In this document: in pieces, positions 21,382 to 29,070 of the stretch
Layout: every line of letters starts with the position of its first letter
Position numbering within the stretch: the first letter of the stretch is position 1
Source of the DNA: Chloroflexota bacterium
Lineage (GTDB): Bacteria; Chloroflexota; Dehalococcoidia; JACQUO01
Length of the DNA stretch: 53,543 nt
Direction of reading: 5' to 3'
Assembly (NCBI GenBank): GCA_016210205.1
Contig: JACQUO010000003.1
Coordinates: 1 to 53,543, forward strand
Translations under genes and position numbers: made by a program
Notes under the pieces: generated by a model
The model's database searches: none
Seen by the model: only the letters and a program-made list of their open reading frames with translations
Told to the model about the DNA's origin: nothing

Positions 21382-21397
21382 AAGAACAGAAGTTCTT
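21382..21397 (+). promoter_or_regulatory. LexA operator (GAAC-N4-GTTC SOS box)
   Basis: AAGAACAGAAGTTCTT is a perfect palindrome with 6-bp arms containing the GAACNNNNGTTC core of the Gram-positive (DinR/Cheo) type of SOS box. Its position across the +1 of the lexA promoter implies that LexA represses its own gene. Confidence 0.85.
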
Positions 21398-21418
21398 CTC
21401 AGTCTCAAGGAGGATGCT

Positions 21419-22054
21419 TTGAAGGCCCTCTCCTTAAAGCAGCGCCGCATCCTGGACTATATCAGGGAGTTCCTGGAAGACCGCGGCTATCCCCCCACCA
21501 TTCGGGACATCCAACGGGGCTGTGGCCTGTCCTCCACCTCGGTGGTGGACTATAACCTGCGGGCCCTGGAGCGCTCCGGCACCATCCGCCGGGACCGGGA
21601 GCTGTCTCGGGGCATCGAGCTCCTGGGAGAGAGCCGCGGGCGGGCCCGGCGGGTGCCCCTCATCGGCGCCATCGCCGCCGGCCAGCCCATCCCCGTCCCC
21701 ACCGCTGACACCTGGCACAGCACCGATGGCGCGGAGTACATCGAGGTCCCCCGGGAGCTGGGCCTGCGCAGCCAGGAGGTCTTTGCCCTCCGCGTCAAGG
21801 GGAACTCTATGGTGGACGCCCTCATCGGCGACGGCGACATCGTGCTGCTGGAGCCAGCGGCCTCCGTGGACAACGGAGACACCGCCGCCGTTTGGCTCAA
21901 GCTAGAGAAGGAGGTGACCCTGAAGCGCGTCTACCGCGAGCGCGGGTTCATCCGCCTCCAGCCGGCCAACGCCGCCATGAAGCCCCTCAAGATAAAGGCA
22001 GACAACCTGGAAATCCAGGGCAAAGTGGTGGGGGTCATCCGCAAGCTGTCCTGA
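21419..22054 (+). CDS. lexA: LexA repressor
   Basis: SOS-response repressor that self-cleaves when RecA filaments form. 211 residues. The N-terminal winged helix (residues ~1-65; LSLKQRRILDYI, GYPPTIRDIQ) is followed by the cleavage site A87-G88 (GAIAAGQP) and the Ser/Lys catalytic dyad S130 (KGNSMVDALIGDGD) and K169 (EVTLKR). The TTG start has AAGGAGG about 5 bp upstream. It stands alone, convergent with the dehydrogenase gene, and is probably autoregulated through the operator at 21382. Confidence 0.97.
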   Translation: MKALSLKQRRILDYIREFLEDRGYPPTIRDIQRGCGLSSTSVVDYNLRALERSGTIRRDRELSRGIELLGESRGRARRVPLIGAIAAGQPIPVPTADTWHSTDGAEYIEVPRELGLRSQEVFALRVKGNSMVDALIGDGDIVLLEPAASVDNGDTAAVWLKLEKEVTLKRVYRERGFIRLQPANAAMKPLKIKADNLEIQGKVVGVIRKLS

Positions 22055-22165
22055 GGCTATATCCCCGGACAAATAATTCTAAAAAATTCAATTCAATCAA
22101 ACCTTCTTCCTGGGATGGGCTATTCTACCCCTCCCAGCGGCTGGTGGACCTCCGGTATGCCGCCC

Positions 22166-23197
22166 CTATCGCTGAGGCTCGATAATCACCTTCAAGGACT
22201 CCCCTGCCGCCGCCACCAGGCCGAAGCCCAACCCCGTCTCCGCCAGCCCCAAGCGATGGGTCACCAGCCCCGCCACCGGCACCCGCCGCGTCCGGATGTG
22301 GTCCAAGGCCTCCCGGCAGTCGTCGGGGCTTCCCGCATACGAAGTGGTGATGGTGACATCATTGCCCCAGAGGCGCTCCCAGACGGGCAGGGCCACCGTC
22401 ACCCCCGGGCGCGTGGGGGCAAAGATGAGGAGAACGCCCCCGCGCTCCAGCGCGCCCATCCCCTGAAGGATGGCCTCCGGGCTGCCGGCGCAGACCACCA
22501 CCAGGTCCGCCAGGCGCCCGGCGTTGAGGCGCCGCAGGGCCGCGGGCAGGTCTTCCCCCGCCGGGAGCGCCGCGTCGGCCCCCAGACGCCGCGCCGCCTC
22601 CAGACGGTAGGGGCTGAGGTCGGTGGCCACGATGGGCCCCGCCCCCTGGGCCCGGGCCAGGGCCACGTGGAGCAGGCCCGCCACCCCGCTGCCGATGACC
22701 AGGACACCCTGCCCCGGCTGAAAGCGGGCCTGGCGCTGCCCCCGCATCACGCAGGCCAGGGGCTCGATGAAGGTGGCCTCCTCGAAGGACACCTCATTAG
22801 GGAGGGGGAAGACCCCTCCCTGGGCCACATTGACGGCGGGCACGCGCAGGTATTCGGCGAAACCGCCCGGGTCGAAGCTGGTGCTCCGCAGGGTGTCGCA
22901 GGCGGTAGGGTGCCCGCGGCGGCAGTGCTCGCACTCGTGGCAGGGGACATGGTGGGTGGCGGAGACGCGGTCGCCCACGCGGAAGCCCACCAGTCCCTCC
23001 CCCACCCTCGCAATGACGCCGCCAATCTCGTGGCCCAGCACCAGGGGGGCGCGGTGGAGGCGGTACCACTCCATGACATCGCTGCCGCAGATGCCGCTGG
23101 CCTCCACCCGCACCAGGAGCTCGCCCGGGCCGACGGGCGGCACGGGACGCTCCTCCAGGCGGACATCCCGGTTGCTGTAGTACATCGCGACGCGCAT
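22166..23197 (-). CDS. Zinc-dependent medium-chain alcohol/polyol dehydrogenase
   Basis: 343 residues of the MDR superfamily, closest in appearance to threonine or sorbitol dehydrogenases; NAD(P)-dependent alcohol oxidation. The catalytic zinc site is C37-G-S-D in ASGICGSDVMEW, then GHEIGG with H and E, and FIEPLACV. The structural zinc lobe is CHECEHCRRGHPTAC with four Cys. The nucleotide-binding motif VIGSGVAGLLHV is followed by ATDLSPYR; the acidic residue suggests NAD. It lies downstream of the LsrF-like aldolase on the same strand with a hairpin between, so a shared operon is likely. Substrate unknown. Confidence 0.9.
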   Translation of the reverse strand: MRVAMYYSNRDVRLEERPVPPVGPGELLVRVEASGICGSDVMEWYRLHRAPLVLGHEIGGVIARVGEGLVGFRVGDRVSATHHVPCHECEHCRRGHPTACDTLRSTSFDPGGFAEYLRVPAVNVAQGGVFPLPNEVSFEEATFIEPLACVMRGQRQARFQPGQGVLVIGSGVAGLLHVALARAQGAGPIVATDLSPYRLEAARRLGADAALPAGEDLPAALRRLNAGRLADLVVVCAGSPEAILQGMGALERGGVLLIFAPTRPGVTVALPVWERLWGNDVTITTSYAGSPDDCREALDHIRTRRVPVAGLVTHRLGLAETGLGFGLVAAAGESLKVIIEPQR

Positions 23198-23215
23198 CCG
23201 GGCCCCTTCAAGAAC

Positions 23216-23253
23216 GGCCTGGCTGGATCAAAGCGCTACGACCCAGCCAGGCC
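23216..23253 (-). terminator. Strong intercistronic hairpin between aldolase and dehydrogenase
   Basis: Perfect 11-bp inverted repeat GGCCTGGCTGG/CCAGCCAGGCC with a 16-nt loop. On the minus strand it is followed by GTTCTTG, a weak T-stretch. It could act as an attenuating terminator or as an mRNA-stability element between the two genes. Confidence 0.55.
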
Positions 23254-23287
23254 AAAGTCCAAGTCTATCAGGAGGGCTATCAGCCCA

Positions 23288-24103
23288 TCACCGGGCCTTG
23301 GCCGCCACCTGGGCCGGCGCCCCCTTCACCTCCCGGTAAAGCTCATGGGCCTCCTTGGCGGTGGCCTCCTCGTGGATGATGGCTCGAATGGCCCTCATCA
23401 TAGCCACGGGGTGCTCATTCTGCCAGATGTTCCGCCCCAAATTAACCCCGATGGCGCCCCTCTGCATCCCGTCGTGGACGAAGCGCAGGACCTCCAGCTC
23501 GCTGTCCGCCTGGGGGCCGCCGGCAATCACCACGGGTACGGGGCAGCCCTCCACCACCTTCTCGAAGCCCTCGCACCAGTAGGTCTTGACCACGCGAGCG
23601 CCCAGCTCGGCGGCGATGCGGCTGGCCAGGGCCAGATAGCGGGCGTCCCGCTTCTCCAACTCCTTGCCCACGGCGGTAACGGCCATCACGGGGATGCCAT
23701 AGCGCTCGCCCTCATTAACGAGCTCGCCCAGATTAAGCAGCGATTGGCGCTCATAATCGCTGCCCACGAAGACGGAAATCCCCACAGCGGCGGCATTGAG
23801 CCGAATCGCCTCCTCCATCGAGGTGGTGATACCCTCGTTGGCCAGGTCCGCGCCCACCGTGCTAGTGCCCCCGGACACCCGCAGGATGATGGGCTTGCTC
23901 CGGGCGGGGTCCAGGGCAGAGCGCAGAACCCCCCGGGTGACGAAGACGGCATCGGCGTAGGGGAGCAGCGGCTCCAGGGTCGCGGCGGGCTTCTCCAGCT
24001 TATGGGTTGGCCCCAGGAAATAGCCGTGGTCTATGGGCATGAACAGGCAGTGGCCATCGGCCTGAATCAACTGAGCCATGCGGTTCGCCATCCCCCAGTC
24101 CAT
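23288..24103 (-). CDS. LsrF-like class I aldolase/thiolase (DeoC/FbaB/LsrF family)
   Basis: 271 residues. Similarity to LsrF, which acts on phosphorylated autoinducer-2 breakdown products, is visible at several places: MDWGMANRMAQL, PIDHGYFLGPT, VTRGVLRS, VTAVGKELEKRDARY, RIAAELGARVVKTYW (with the Schiff-base lysine region) and RNIWQNEHPVAMMRAI. No lsr transport or kinase genes are nearby, so AI-2 degradation is not supported by context. Archaeal-type fructose-bisphosphate aldolases and ADH synthases share the fold and are alternatives. Its promoter is at 24171-24200. Confidence 0.85.
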   Translation of the reverse strand: MDWGMANRMAQLIQADGHCLFMPIDHGYFLGPTHKLEKPAATLEPLLPYADAVFVTRGVLRSALDPARSKPIILRVSGGTSTVGADLANEGITTSMEEAIRLNAAAVGISVFVGSDYERQSLLNLGELVNEGERYGIPVMAVTAVGKELEKRDARYLALASRIAAELGARVVKTYWCEGFEKVVEGCPVPVVIAGGPQADSELEVLRFVHDGMQRGAIGVNLGRNIWQNEHPVAMMRAIRAIIHEEATAKEAHELYREVKGAPAQVAAKAR

Positions 24104-24170
24104 AGCGAGAGCCCCCTTTCATCGACTTCTGAATGTCAAGCAGTTTAGGCCCGTGCCGGTGTTTAGAACT

Positions 24171-24200
24171 ATCCTAACGCTTCGGCCAATTCAGCGTCAA
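24171..24200 (-). promoter_or_regulatory. Promoter of the aldolase-dehydrogenase pair
   Basis: On the minus strand TTGACG, 18-bp spacer, TAGGAT, about 70 bp upstream of the aldolase ATG. Confidence 0.65.
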
Positions 24201-24217
24201 GCCTGGCTCCCAGGGCC

Positions 24218-25501
24218 TCAGGAGCTGGAAGAGGCCGCCAGCGATTCTTCAATCAGCTCCACGGGATGCGCCACCCGCAGCGCCAGCCCATGCCGCTGGG
24301 CCCCCAGGCGCAACTGGAGCAGGCAGCCGGGGCAGCCGCTGGCCACCACTGCGGCCCCCGTGGCAGCGATGTTCTCCATCTTCCGCTTCAAGATGCCCAG
24401 GGAAAGCTCCGGATGCTCCAGGTTGTAGGTCCCCGCCCCGCCGCAGCAGCCGTCGGACTCCGCCATCTCCACCAACTCCAGGCCGGGGATGGAGCGCAGG
24501 AGACGGCGCGGCTCCTCCCGCAGCCCCTGGCCCCGGGCCAGATGGCAGGGGTCGTGATAGGTCACGCGGAGGGGCTTCCCACCATCCCTAGCTGGCCCAG
24601 GAGAGCAGGACAGGAGGCAGCTGATGTCCTGCACCTGGCCGCTGAACTCTCTGGCCTCACCCGCCATCTCGTCACCCTCCAGCAGGCGGCCATAGCCCTG
24701 GAGGAAGTCCCCGCAGGTGGCGCAGTCGGTGACGATGGCCTCCACCCCGGCGCTGGCGAAGGCCCGCAGGTTCTTCCGCGCCTGCTCCCTAGCCCCCGCC
24801 AGGTCGCCGTGGGCAGCCAGGGGCTTGCCGCAGCAAGTCAGGCCGGGCGGGACCACCACCTCGTAGCCTTGCCGTTGCAGCAGCGCCACCGAGGCTTGGG
24901 CCACCTGCGGGAAGGCCAGACCCTGGAGGCAGCCCAAGAAGAACCCCACCCGCCCTTTGGCCTCGCCTTGAGCGGGGTGAGTCCCCTCCAGCCGGGGCCT
25001 GGCTCCATCCAGGGGCACGGAGGCGAGGAGCCCGTGGGCTATGTCCCAAGTGGGCTGCCAGCGCTTCAGTCCCAGGGTTCTGGTCTGGGCCAGAATGCCC
25101 AATCTCCGGTAGAGCCTCACCGCCTGGGCGGCCACCCCACGGCGCCAGGGGTGGGGCAGCACTTGCTTCAGGGCCACCCTCTTCAGGAAGGGCAGGCCCC
25201 GGCGTTGGGCCAGGGCCCCGCGGCTCTCCTGAACCAGCGCATCGATGCGGACTCCGGCGGGGCACATGGCGGTGCAGGCCAGGCAGTCCAGGCAGGCAGC
25301 CAGATGCTCCTCCAGCCCTGCCGTAGCCTTAAGCCGGCCCTCGGCGAAGGCCTGGGCCAGGGCCACCCGACCCCGTGGCGAGGCTGGCTCCAGCCCCCGC
25401 TCCCGATAGGTGGGGCAGACCGCCAGGCACAGCCCGCAGCGGAGACAGCGCAGGGAATCGGGATAGCCGAAGCCGTTTTGAGCTTTGAAGGTGGCAGTCA
25501 T
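24218..25501 (-). CDS. glcF: Glycolate oxidase iron-sulfur subunit GlcF-like
   Basis: 427 residues. Two ferredoxin-type clusters are evident at the N-terminus (CLRCGLCLAVCPTYRERG and CLDCLACTAMCPAGV), followed by two CCG-type cysteine-rich domains (GLTCCGKPLAAHGD and SDGCCGGAGTYN). This is the electron-transfer partner of the FAD subunit encoded 2 bp upstream, oxidising glycolate or a related 2-hydroxy acid such as lactate. ATG at 25499-25501. No GlcE homologue is present; many non-enterobacterial systems use only D and F. Confidence 0.92.
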   Translation of the reverse strand: MTATFKAQNGFGYPDSLRCLRCGLCLAVCPTYRERGLEPASPRGRVALAQAFAEGRLKATAGLEEHLAACLDCLACTAMCPAGVRIDALVQESRGALAQRRGLPFLKRVALKQVLPHPWRRGVAAQAVRLYRRLGILAQTRTLGLKRWQPTWDIAHGLLASVPLDGARPRLEGTHPAQGEAKGRVGFFLGCLQGLAFPQVAQASVALLQRQGYEVVVPPGLTCCGKPLAAHGDLAGAREQARKNLRAFASAGVEAIVTDCATCGDFLQGYGRLLEGDEMAGEAREFSGQVQDISCLLSCSPGPARDGGKPLRVTYHDPCHLARGQGLREEPRRLLRSIPGLELVEMAESDGCCGGAGTYNLEHPELSLGILKRKMENIAATGAAVVASGCPGCLLQLRLGAQRHGLALRVAHPVELIEESLAASSSS

Positions 25502-25503
25502 GG

Positions 25504-26889
25504 CTAGGGAGGCAACACTTTGCCGGGGTTGAGGAGGTCCTGGGGGTCAAGGGCCTTTTTAATAGCCCGCATCACCCCCAGGGCGGTGGGGCCCACCTCC
25601 AGAGGCATGAAGCGGGCCTTGGCCAGGCCGATGCCGTGCTCGCCGGAGAGGGTGCCCCCCAGGCGCAGGGAGGTCTCCACCAGCTCGGCCAGGGCGGCGT
25701 CCAGGCGACTGGCCTGCTCGGGGTCGCGGCCATCGGCCAGGAAGAAAGGATGAAGGTTGCCGTCGCCAGCGTGGCCGAAGGCAGCCACCTGGAGCTGGTA
25801 TTTCTCCCCCAGGCGAGCGATAGCCGCCACCAGCTCCGCCAGACGGCTGGGGGGGACGGTGGCGTCCTCCATGACGGTGGTGGGCCGCAGCCGCGCCAGG
25901 GCGGGGAAGGCCGAGCGGCGCGCCAGCGAGAGGGACTGCTCCTGAGCGGCGTCCTGGGCCAGGCGCACCTCCAGGGCCCTGCGCTCCCGGCAGAGCCGGG
26001 CCACCTGCTCCGCCTCCTCGGCCACGGCGGCGGGGTTGCCATCCACCTCGATGAGCAGGACGGCGGCGGCCTCCCGGGGCAGCCCGGGATGGGCATAGGC
26101 CTCCACGCAGTCGATGGTAGCCTTATCCAGGAACTCCAGGGTGCAGGGCAGGATGCGGGCGGCGATGATGGCAGAGACGCAGGTGGCGGCGGCCTCCACG
26201 CTGGAGAAGGAGGCCAGCATGGTACGCTTGGCCCGGGGCAGGGGAATAAGGCGCAGGATGGCCTGGGTGACCACGGCCAGGGTGCCTTCGGAGCCTACCA
26301 GGAGGCGGGTGAGGTCATAGCCGGTGACATTCTTGACGGTCTGGCCGCCGGTGCGGAGCGCCTCGCCGCTGGCCAGGACCGCCTCCAACCCCAGGACATA
26401 GTCGCGGGTGACGCCGTACTTCAGGGCCCGCAGCCCCCCAGCGCCCGTGGCGATGTTGCCGCCGATAGTGCAGACGGAGGCGCTGGCGGGGTCGGGGGGA
26501 TAGAAGAGGCCTCGCTTCTCCACATAGCCGTGGAGGACGGAGGTGATAACCCCGGGCTCCACCGTGAGGGTGAGGTTGGCCTCGTCCAGGGCCAGGATGC
26601 GGTTGAGACGGGTCATGAGGAGGACGATGCCACCCGCCACGGGCACGGTGGCCCCGGTGACATTGGTGCCCGCCCCCCGGGTGACCACCTTGACCCCCGC
26701 CTGGGAGGCCAGGCGCAGGACCGCCGCCACTTCCCCCGCGGAGCCTGGGGCCACCACCACCTCGGGGTCGCTCCGCAGGCCGGGGGCGGCGTCATAGGAG
26801 TAGCAGAGGAGGGACTCGGGGGAGGTGAGGACATTGGCCCCCCCCACCATGCCCTGAAGCTCTTTCAGCAGGCCGGGGGAAATCACCAC
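25504..26889 (-). CDS. glcD: FAD-linked oxidase subunit GlcD (glycolate/lactate-type)
   Basis: 461 residues from GTG 26889. The PCMH-type FAD domain contains VVVAPGSAGEVAAVLRLA, TRGAGTNVTGATVP and DPASASVCTIGGNIATGAGG; the C-terminal cap ends GGTLSGEHGIGLAK...LLNPGKVLPP. Substrate is glycolate, D-lactate or a similar 2-hydroxy acid, which cannot be resolved. The frame is open up to a TTG at 26994, but the extra 35 residues look non-conserved, and family members begin close to VISPGLLKEL. The ribosome site is weak at either start. It is cotranscribed with glcF, with 2 bp between stop and start. Confidence 0.92.
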   Translation of the reverse strand: MVISPGLLKELQGMVGGANVLTSPESLLCYSYDAAPGLRSDPEVVVAPGSAGEVAAVLRLASQAGVKVVTRGAGTNVTGATVPVAGGIVLLMTRLNRILALDEANLTLTVEPGVITSVLHGYVEKRGLFYPPDPASASVCTIGGNIATGAGGLRALKYGVTRDYVLGLEAVLASGEALRTGGQTVKNVTGYDLTRLLVGSEGTLAVVTQAILRLIPLPRAKRTMLASFSSVEAAATCVSAIIAARILPCTLEFLDKATIDCVEAYAHPGLPREAAAVLLIEVDGNPAAVAEEAEQVARLCRERRALEVRLAQDAAQEQSLSLARRSAFPALARLRPTTVMEDATVPPSRLAELVAAIARLGEKYQLQVAAFGHAGDGNLHPFFLADGRDPEQASRLDAALAELVETSLRLGGTLSGEHGIGLAKARFMPLEVGPTALGVMRAIKKALDPQDLLNPGKVLPP

Positions 26890-27057
26890 AGGGGGCTCAC
26901 AGAGATAGCCGCTACGACATCCCACCCAGTCCTTGCGGGCCGCCCCGCGGCCGACCCCAATTCCAACTCCATCAGCTCCAAAGAAAAAGACCAAAACCCC
27001 GTGCGTCCCGCGAAGGAAGCTTCTCGGGGCTAAGGGCAGGAAAAAACTTGAGTGGCT

Positions 27058-27201
27058 TTAGTCCGAAGAGGGCAGGGCCTTGGGCACCTGAAGGGTCATA
27101 TCCTGGTCGCAGCACTGGACGGTGCCCTCGCCCGCCTTGGTGATGAGGACCTGGCTGCCGCACTTGGCGCAGACATGTCGCTTGCCTAGCTGGTTCGGCA
27201 C
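27058..27201 (-). CDS. Desulforedoxin-like mini-protein 1
   Basis: 47 residues from a GTG start, AAGGAGG about 11 bp upstream. It has the rubredoxin-like iron site of desulforedoxin and of the N-terminal domain of desulfoferrodoxin: CAKC at residues 11-14 and the adjacent pair CC at 30-31, in the order KRHVCAKCGSQVL...GTVQCCDQDM. The C-terminus is longer than in its neighbour (PKALPSSD). Probably a small electron-transfer or superoxide-related iron protein. It is the second of two tandem copies read from one promoter. Confidence 0.85.
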   Translation of the reverse strand: MPNQLGKRHVCAKCGSQVLITKAGEGTVQCCDQDMTLQVPKALPSSD

Positions 27202-27247
27202 TGAGGTAAGGCCTCCTTAGCTGATTTTGTGGAGCGGCTGAAGGGTC

Positions 27248-27364
27248 CTACTTCAACTCCATGGGCTGGCCGCAGCACTTAAGAGTGCCCGTGCCGCCCT
27301 TGGTGACCATCATCTCCGAGCCGCACTTCTTGCAGACATACCGCTTGCCCATCTGGTTGGCCAT
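27248..27364 (-). CDS. Desulforedoxin-like mini-protein 2
   Basis: 38 residues, starting MANQMGKRYVCKKCGSEM and ending GTLKCCGQPMELK, nearly the size of classical desulforedoxin (36 residues). The four Fe ligands are C11, C14, C30 and C31. ATG 27362-27364 with an AAGGGGGTG ribosome site. It is paralogous to the gene 46 bp downstream, showing a tandem duplication. The promoter at 27397-27426 serves both. Confidence 0.88.
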   Translation of the reverse strand: MANQMGKRYVCKKCGSEMMVTKGGTGTLKCCGQPMELK

Positions 27365-27396
27365 TCCTGTCAACACCCCCTTTTAGACTGTCTCCT

Positions 27397-27426
27397 AGTA
27401 TAGCTAAAGGCGGGAGCTTTCGTCAA
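27397..27426 (-). promoter_or_regulatory. Promoter of the desulforedoxin pair
   Basis: On the minus strand TTGACG, 18-bp spacer, TATACT, about 33 bp before the first ATG and just after the lpdA stop. The pair therefore has its own promoter. Confidence 0.7.
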
Positions 27427-27447
27427 CACTCCCCCTGAGACGAGAAA

Positions 27448-28839
27448 CTACATCCGCCGCACATGTATGGCCCCGTCCAGCTGGGCCATGGCCGCCTCCA
27501 TGACGGTCTCGGGTAAGGTGGGATGGGCATGGATGGTGTGAGCCAGGTCCTTGGCCGTGACCCCCAGCCGGACCGCCAGGGCCGCCTCGGCGATGAGGTC
27601 CGTGGCCCGGGGGCCCAAGATGTGGACGCCCAGCACCTTGCCGCTGCCCTCCTCGCATATCATCTTTACCAGGCCCTGGGCCTCGCCCATGGTCTGGGCC
27701 CGGCCCGAGGCGGAGAAGGGGAACTTGCTGACTTTATGGGGGATGCCCTTATCCTTGGCCTCTTTCTCGGAGAGGCCCACATCGGCAATCTCTGGGTTGG
27801 TGAAGATGCACCCGGGGACAGCGCTGTAGTCGGCCTTACGGCGGCGGCCCAGGGCATTCTCCACCGCCACCTCACCCTCATGGGAGGCCACATGGGCCAG
27901 CATAATGCCCCCGATGGCATCGCCGATAGCATAGACGCCGGGGAGGTTGGTCTCCAGGTGCTCGTTGGCAGCGATGGCGCGGCGGTTCATGGTGACCCCC
28001 ACCTCGGCCAGGCCCAGGCCCTCGGTGTAAGGGGAGCGTCCCACGGCCACCAGCACCATCTGGGCCGGGGCCACGGACTCGCCCTTGGCGGTGTCGAAGA
28101 CCACCTCCAGGGAGTCCTGGCCCTGGCGCACTCCCTTCACCTTGGCGCTGACATTAATATCGATGCCCTGGCTGCGGGCCATCTGATGATAGCGTCGCGC
28201 CAGCTCCTCATCGCAAGGGGGGAGGATGGCAGGCAGCATCTCCACCACGGTGATTTTCGTGCCCAGGGCCCCAAAGATGCTGGCGAACTCCATGCCGATG
28301 ACCCCGCCGCCAATGATGACCAGGCTCTTGGGAAGCTCAGTGAGGTTCAGGATGTCATCGCTGGTCACCACCCCGGGGAGGTCCAGCCCGGGCACGGGGA
28401 TGCGGGCGGGCACCGAGCCCGTGGCCAAGACGACCTTCTTGGTCTTGAGCTCCTGGCCGACCACCGCCACCCGGGCGGGGGAGACCAGCCGGCCAGCCCC
28501 TTTATAGACATCGATGGCCCCAGCCTTCATCAGGCCCTCGATGCCGGAGACCAGGTTATTCACCACAGTGTTCTTGCGCTCCATCATCTTGCGGAAGTCC
28601 ACCGTGGGGGAAGAGACCTTGACTCCATACTCGGCGGCGTGTTTGGCCTCAGCCAGGACCTCCACTGCCTTGGCCAAGGCCTTGGTGGGGATGCAGCCGC
28701 GGTTGAGGCAGGTGCCCCCCAGGCGGTCTTTCTCCACCAGGGCCACCCTGGCCCCCAGCTGGGAAGCGCGAATGGCGCCCACATAGCCCCCCGGCCCCCC
28801 GCCGATGATGGTGATATCGTACTCTTTAGTCTCGGCCAT
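27448..28839 (-). CDS. lpdA: Dihydrolipoyl dehydrogenase
   Basis: FAD enzyme (E3) that reoxidises lipoyl groups with NAD+, serving 2-oxoacid dehydrogenases or glycine cleavage. 463 residues. The FAD-binding IIGGGPGGYVGAIRA, the redox-active cysteines C44 and C49 in GGTCLNRGCIPTKAL, the NAD-binding VIIGGGVIGMEFA and the C-terminal catalytic HAHPTLPET are all present. No E1/E2 genes are adjacent. It has its own promoter at 28863-28891 and diverges from rex, so redox control of this gene is plausible but not shown. Confidence 0.96.
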   Translation of the reverse strand: MAETKEYDITIIGGGPGGYVGAIRASQLGARVALVEKDRLGGTCLNRGCIPTKALAKAVEVLAEAKHAAEYGVKVSSPTVDFRKMMERKNTVVNNLVSGIEGLMKAGAIDVYKGAGRLVSPARVAVVGQELKTKKVVLATGSVPARIPVPGLDLPGVVTSDDILNLTELPKSLVIIGGGVIGMEFASIFGALGTKITVVEMLPAILPPCDEELARRYHQMARSQGIDINVSAKVKGVRQGQDSLEVVFDTAKGESVAPAQMVLVAVGRSPYTEGLGLAEVGVTMNRRAIAANEHLETNLPGVYAIGDAIGGIMLAHVASHEGEVAVENALGRRRKADYSAVPGCIFTNPEIADVGLSEKEAKDKGIPHKVSKFPFSASGRAQTMGEAQGLVKMICEEGSGKVLGVHILGPRATDLIAEAALAVRLGVTAKDLAHTIHAHPTLPETVMEAAMAQLDGAIHVRRM

Positions 28840-28862
28840 TCTGGCCCTCCTAAGCCCGCCAT

Positions 28863-28891
28863 AGTTTAGCGTTTGTCCTTCAGAGTGTCAA
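28863..28891 (-). promoter_or_regulatory. lpdA promoter
   Basis: On the minus strand perfect TTGACA, 17-bp spacer, TAAACT, about 24 bp from the lpdA start codon. Its -35 is only 18 bp from the -35 of the opposing rex promoter. Confidence 0.8.
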
Positions 28892-28909
28892 TAAAGGTAA
28901 GGCAACCTG

Positions 28910-28938
28910 TTGACGAGATACCCTGTGACCATTAAAAT
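28910..28938 (+). promoter_or_regulatory. rex promoter
   Basis: TTGACG, 17-bp spacer, TAAAAT, about 130 bp before the rex GTG. No clear TTGTGAAN4TTCACAA Rex operator was seen in the divergent region. Confidence 0.6.
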
Positions 28939-29070
28939 TGCGCTATCTTTAACTAACCCTCGCCCACTAATGAGCTTATGAGGCCATAGCCCTTGATGGC
29001 AGACTCCATCCACGCTTTGCCCGGCCCCCGACAGAACCCGGCGCCCGGGAGAGAAACCAGGAGGGTAGCC

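Noticed and set aside
22115-24148. 677-codon plus-strand frame opposite the dehydrogenase and aldolase
   Set aside because: Crosses two conserved genes and their intergenic hairpin; no family motif.
25636-27033. 465-codon plus-strand frame opposite glcD
   Set aside because: Antisense of conserved FAD-domain residues; low-complexity translation.
28886-28940. Rex operator between lpdA and rex
   Set aside because: No TTGTGAAN4TTCACAA-like palindrome was found; only partial TGTGA matches.
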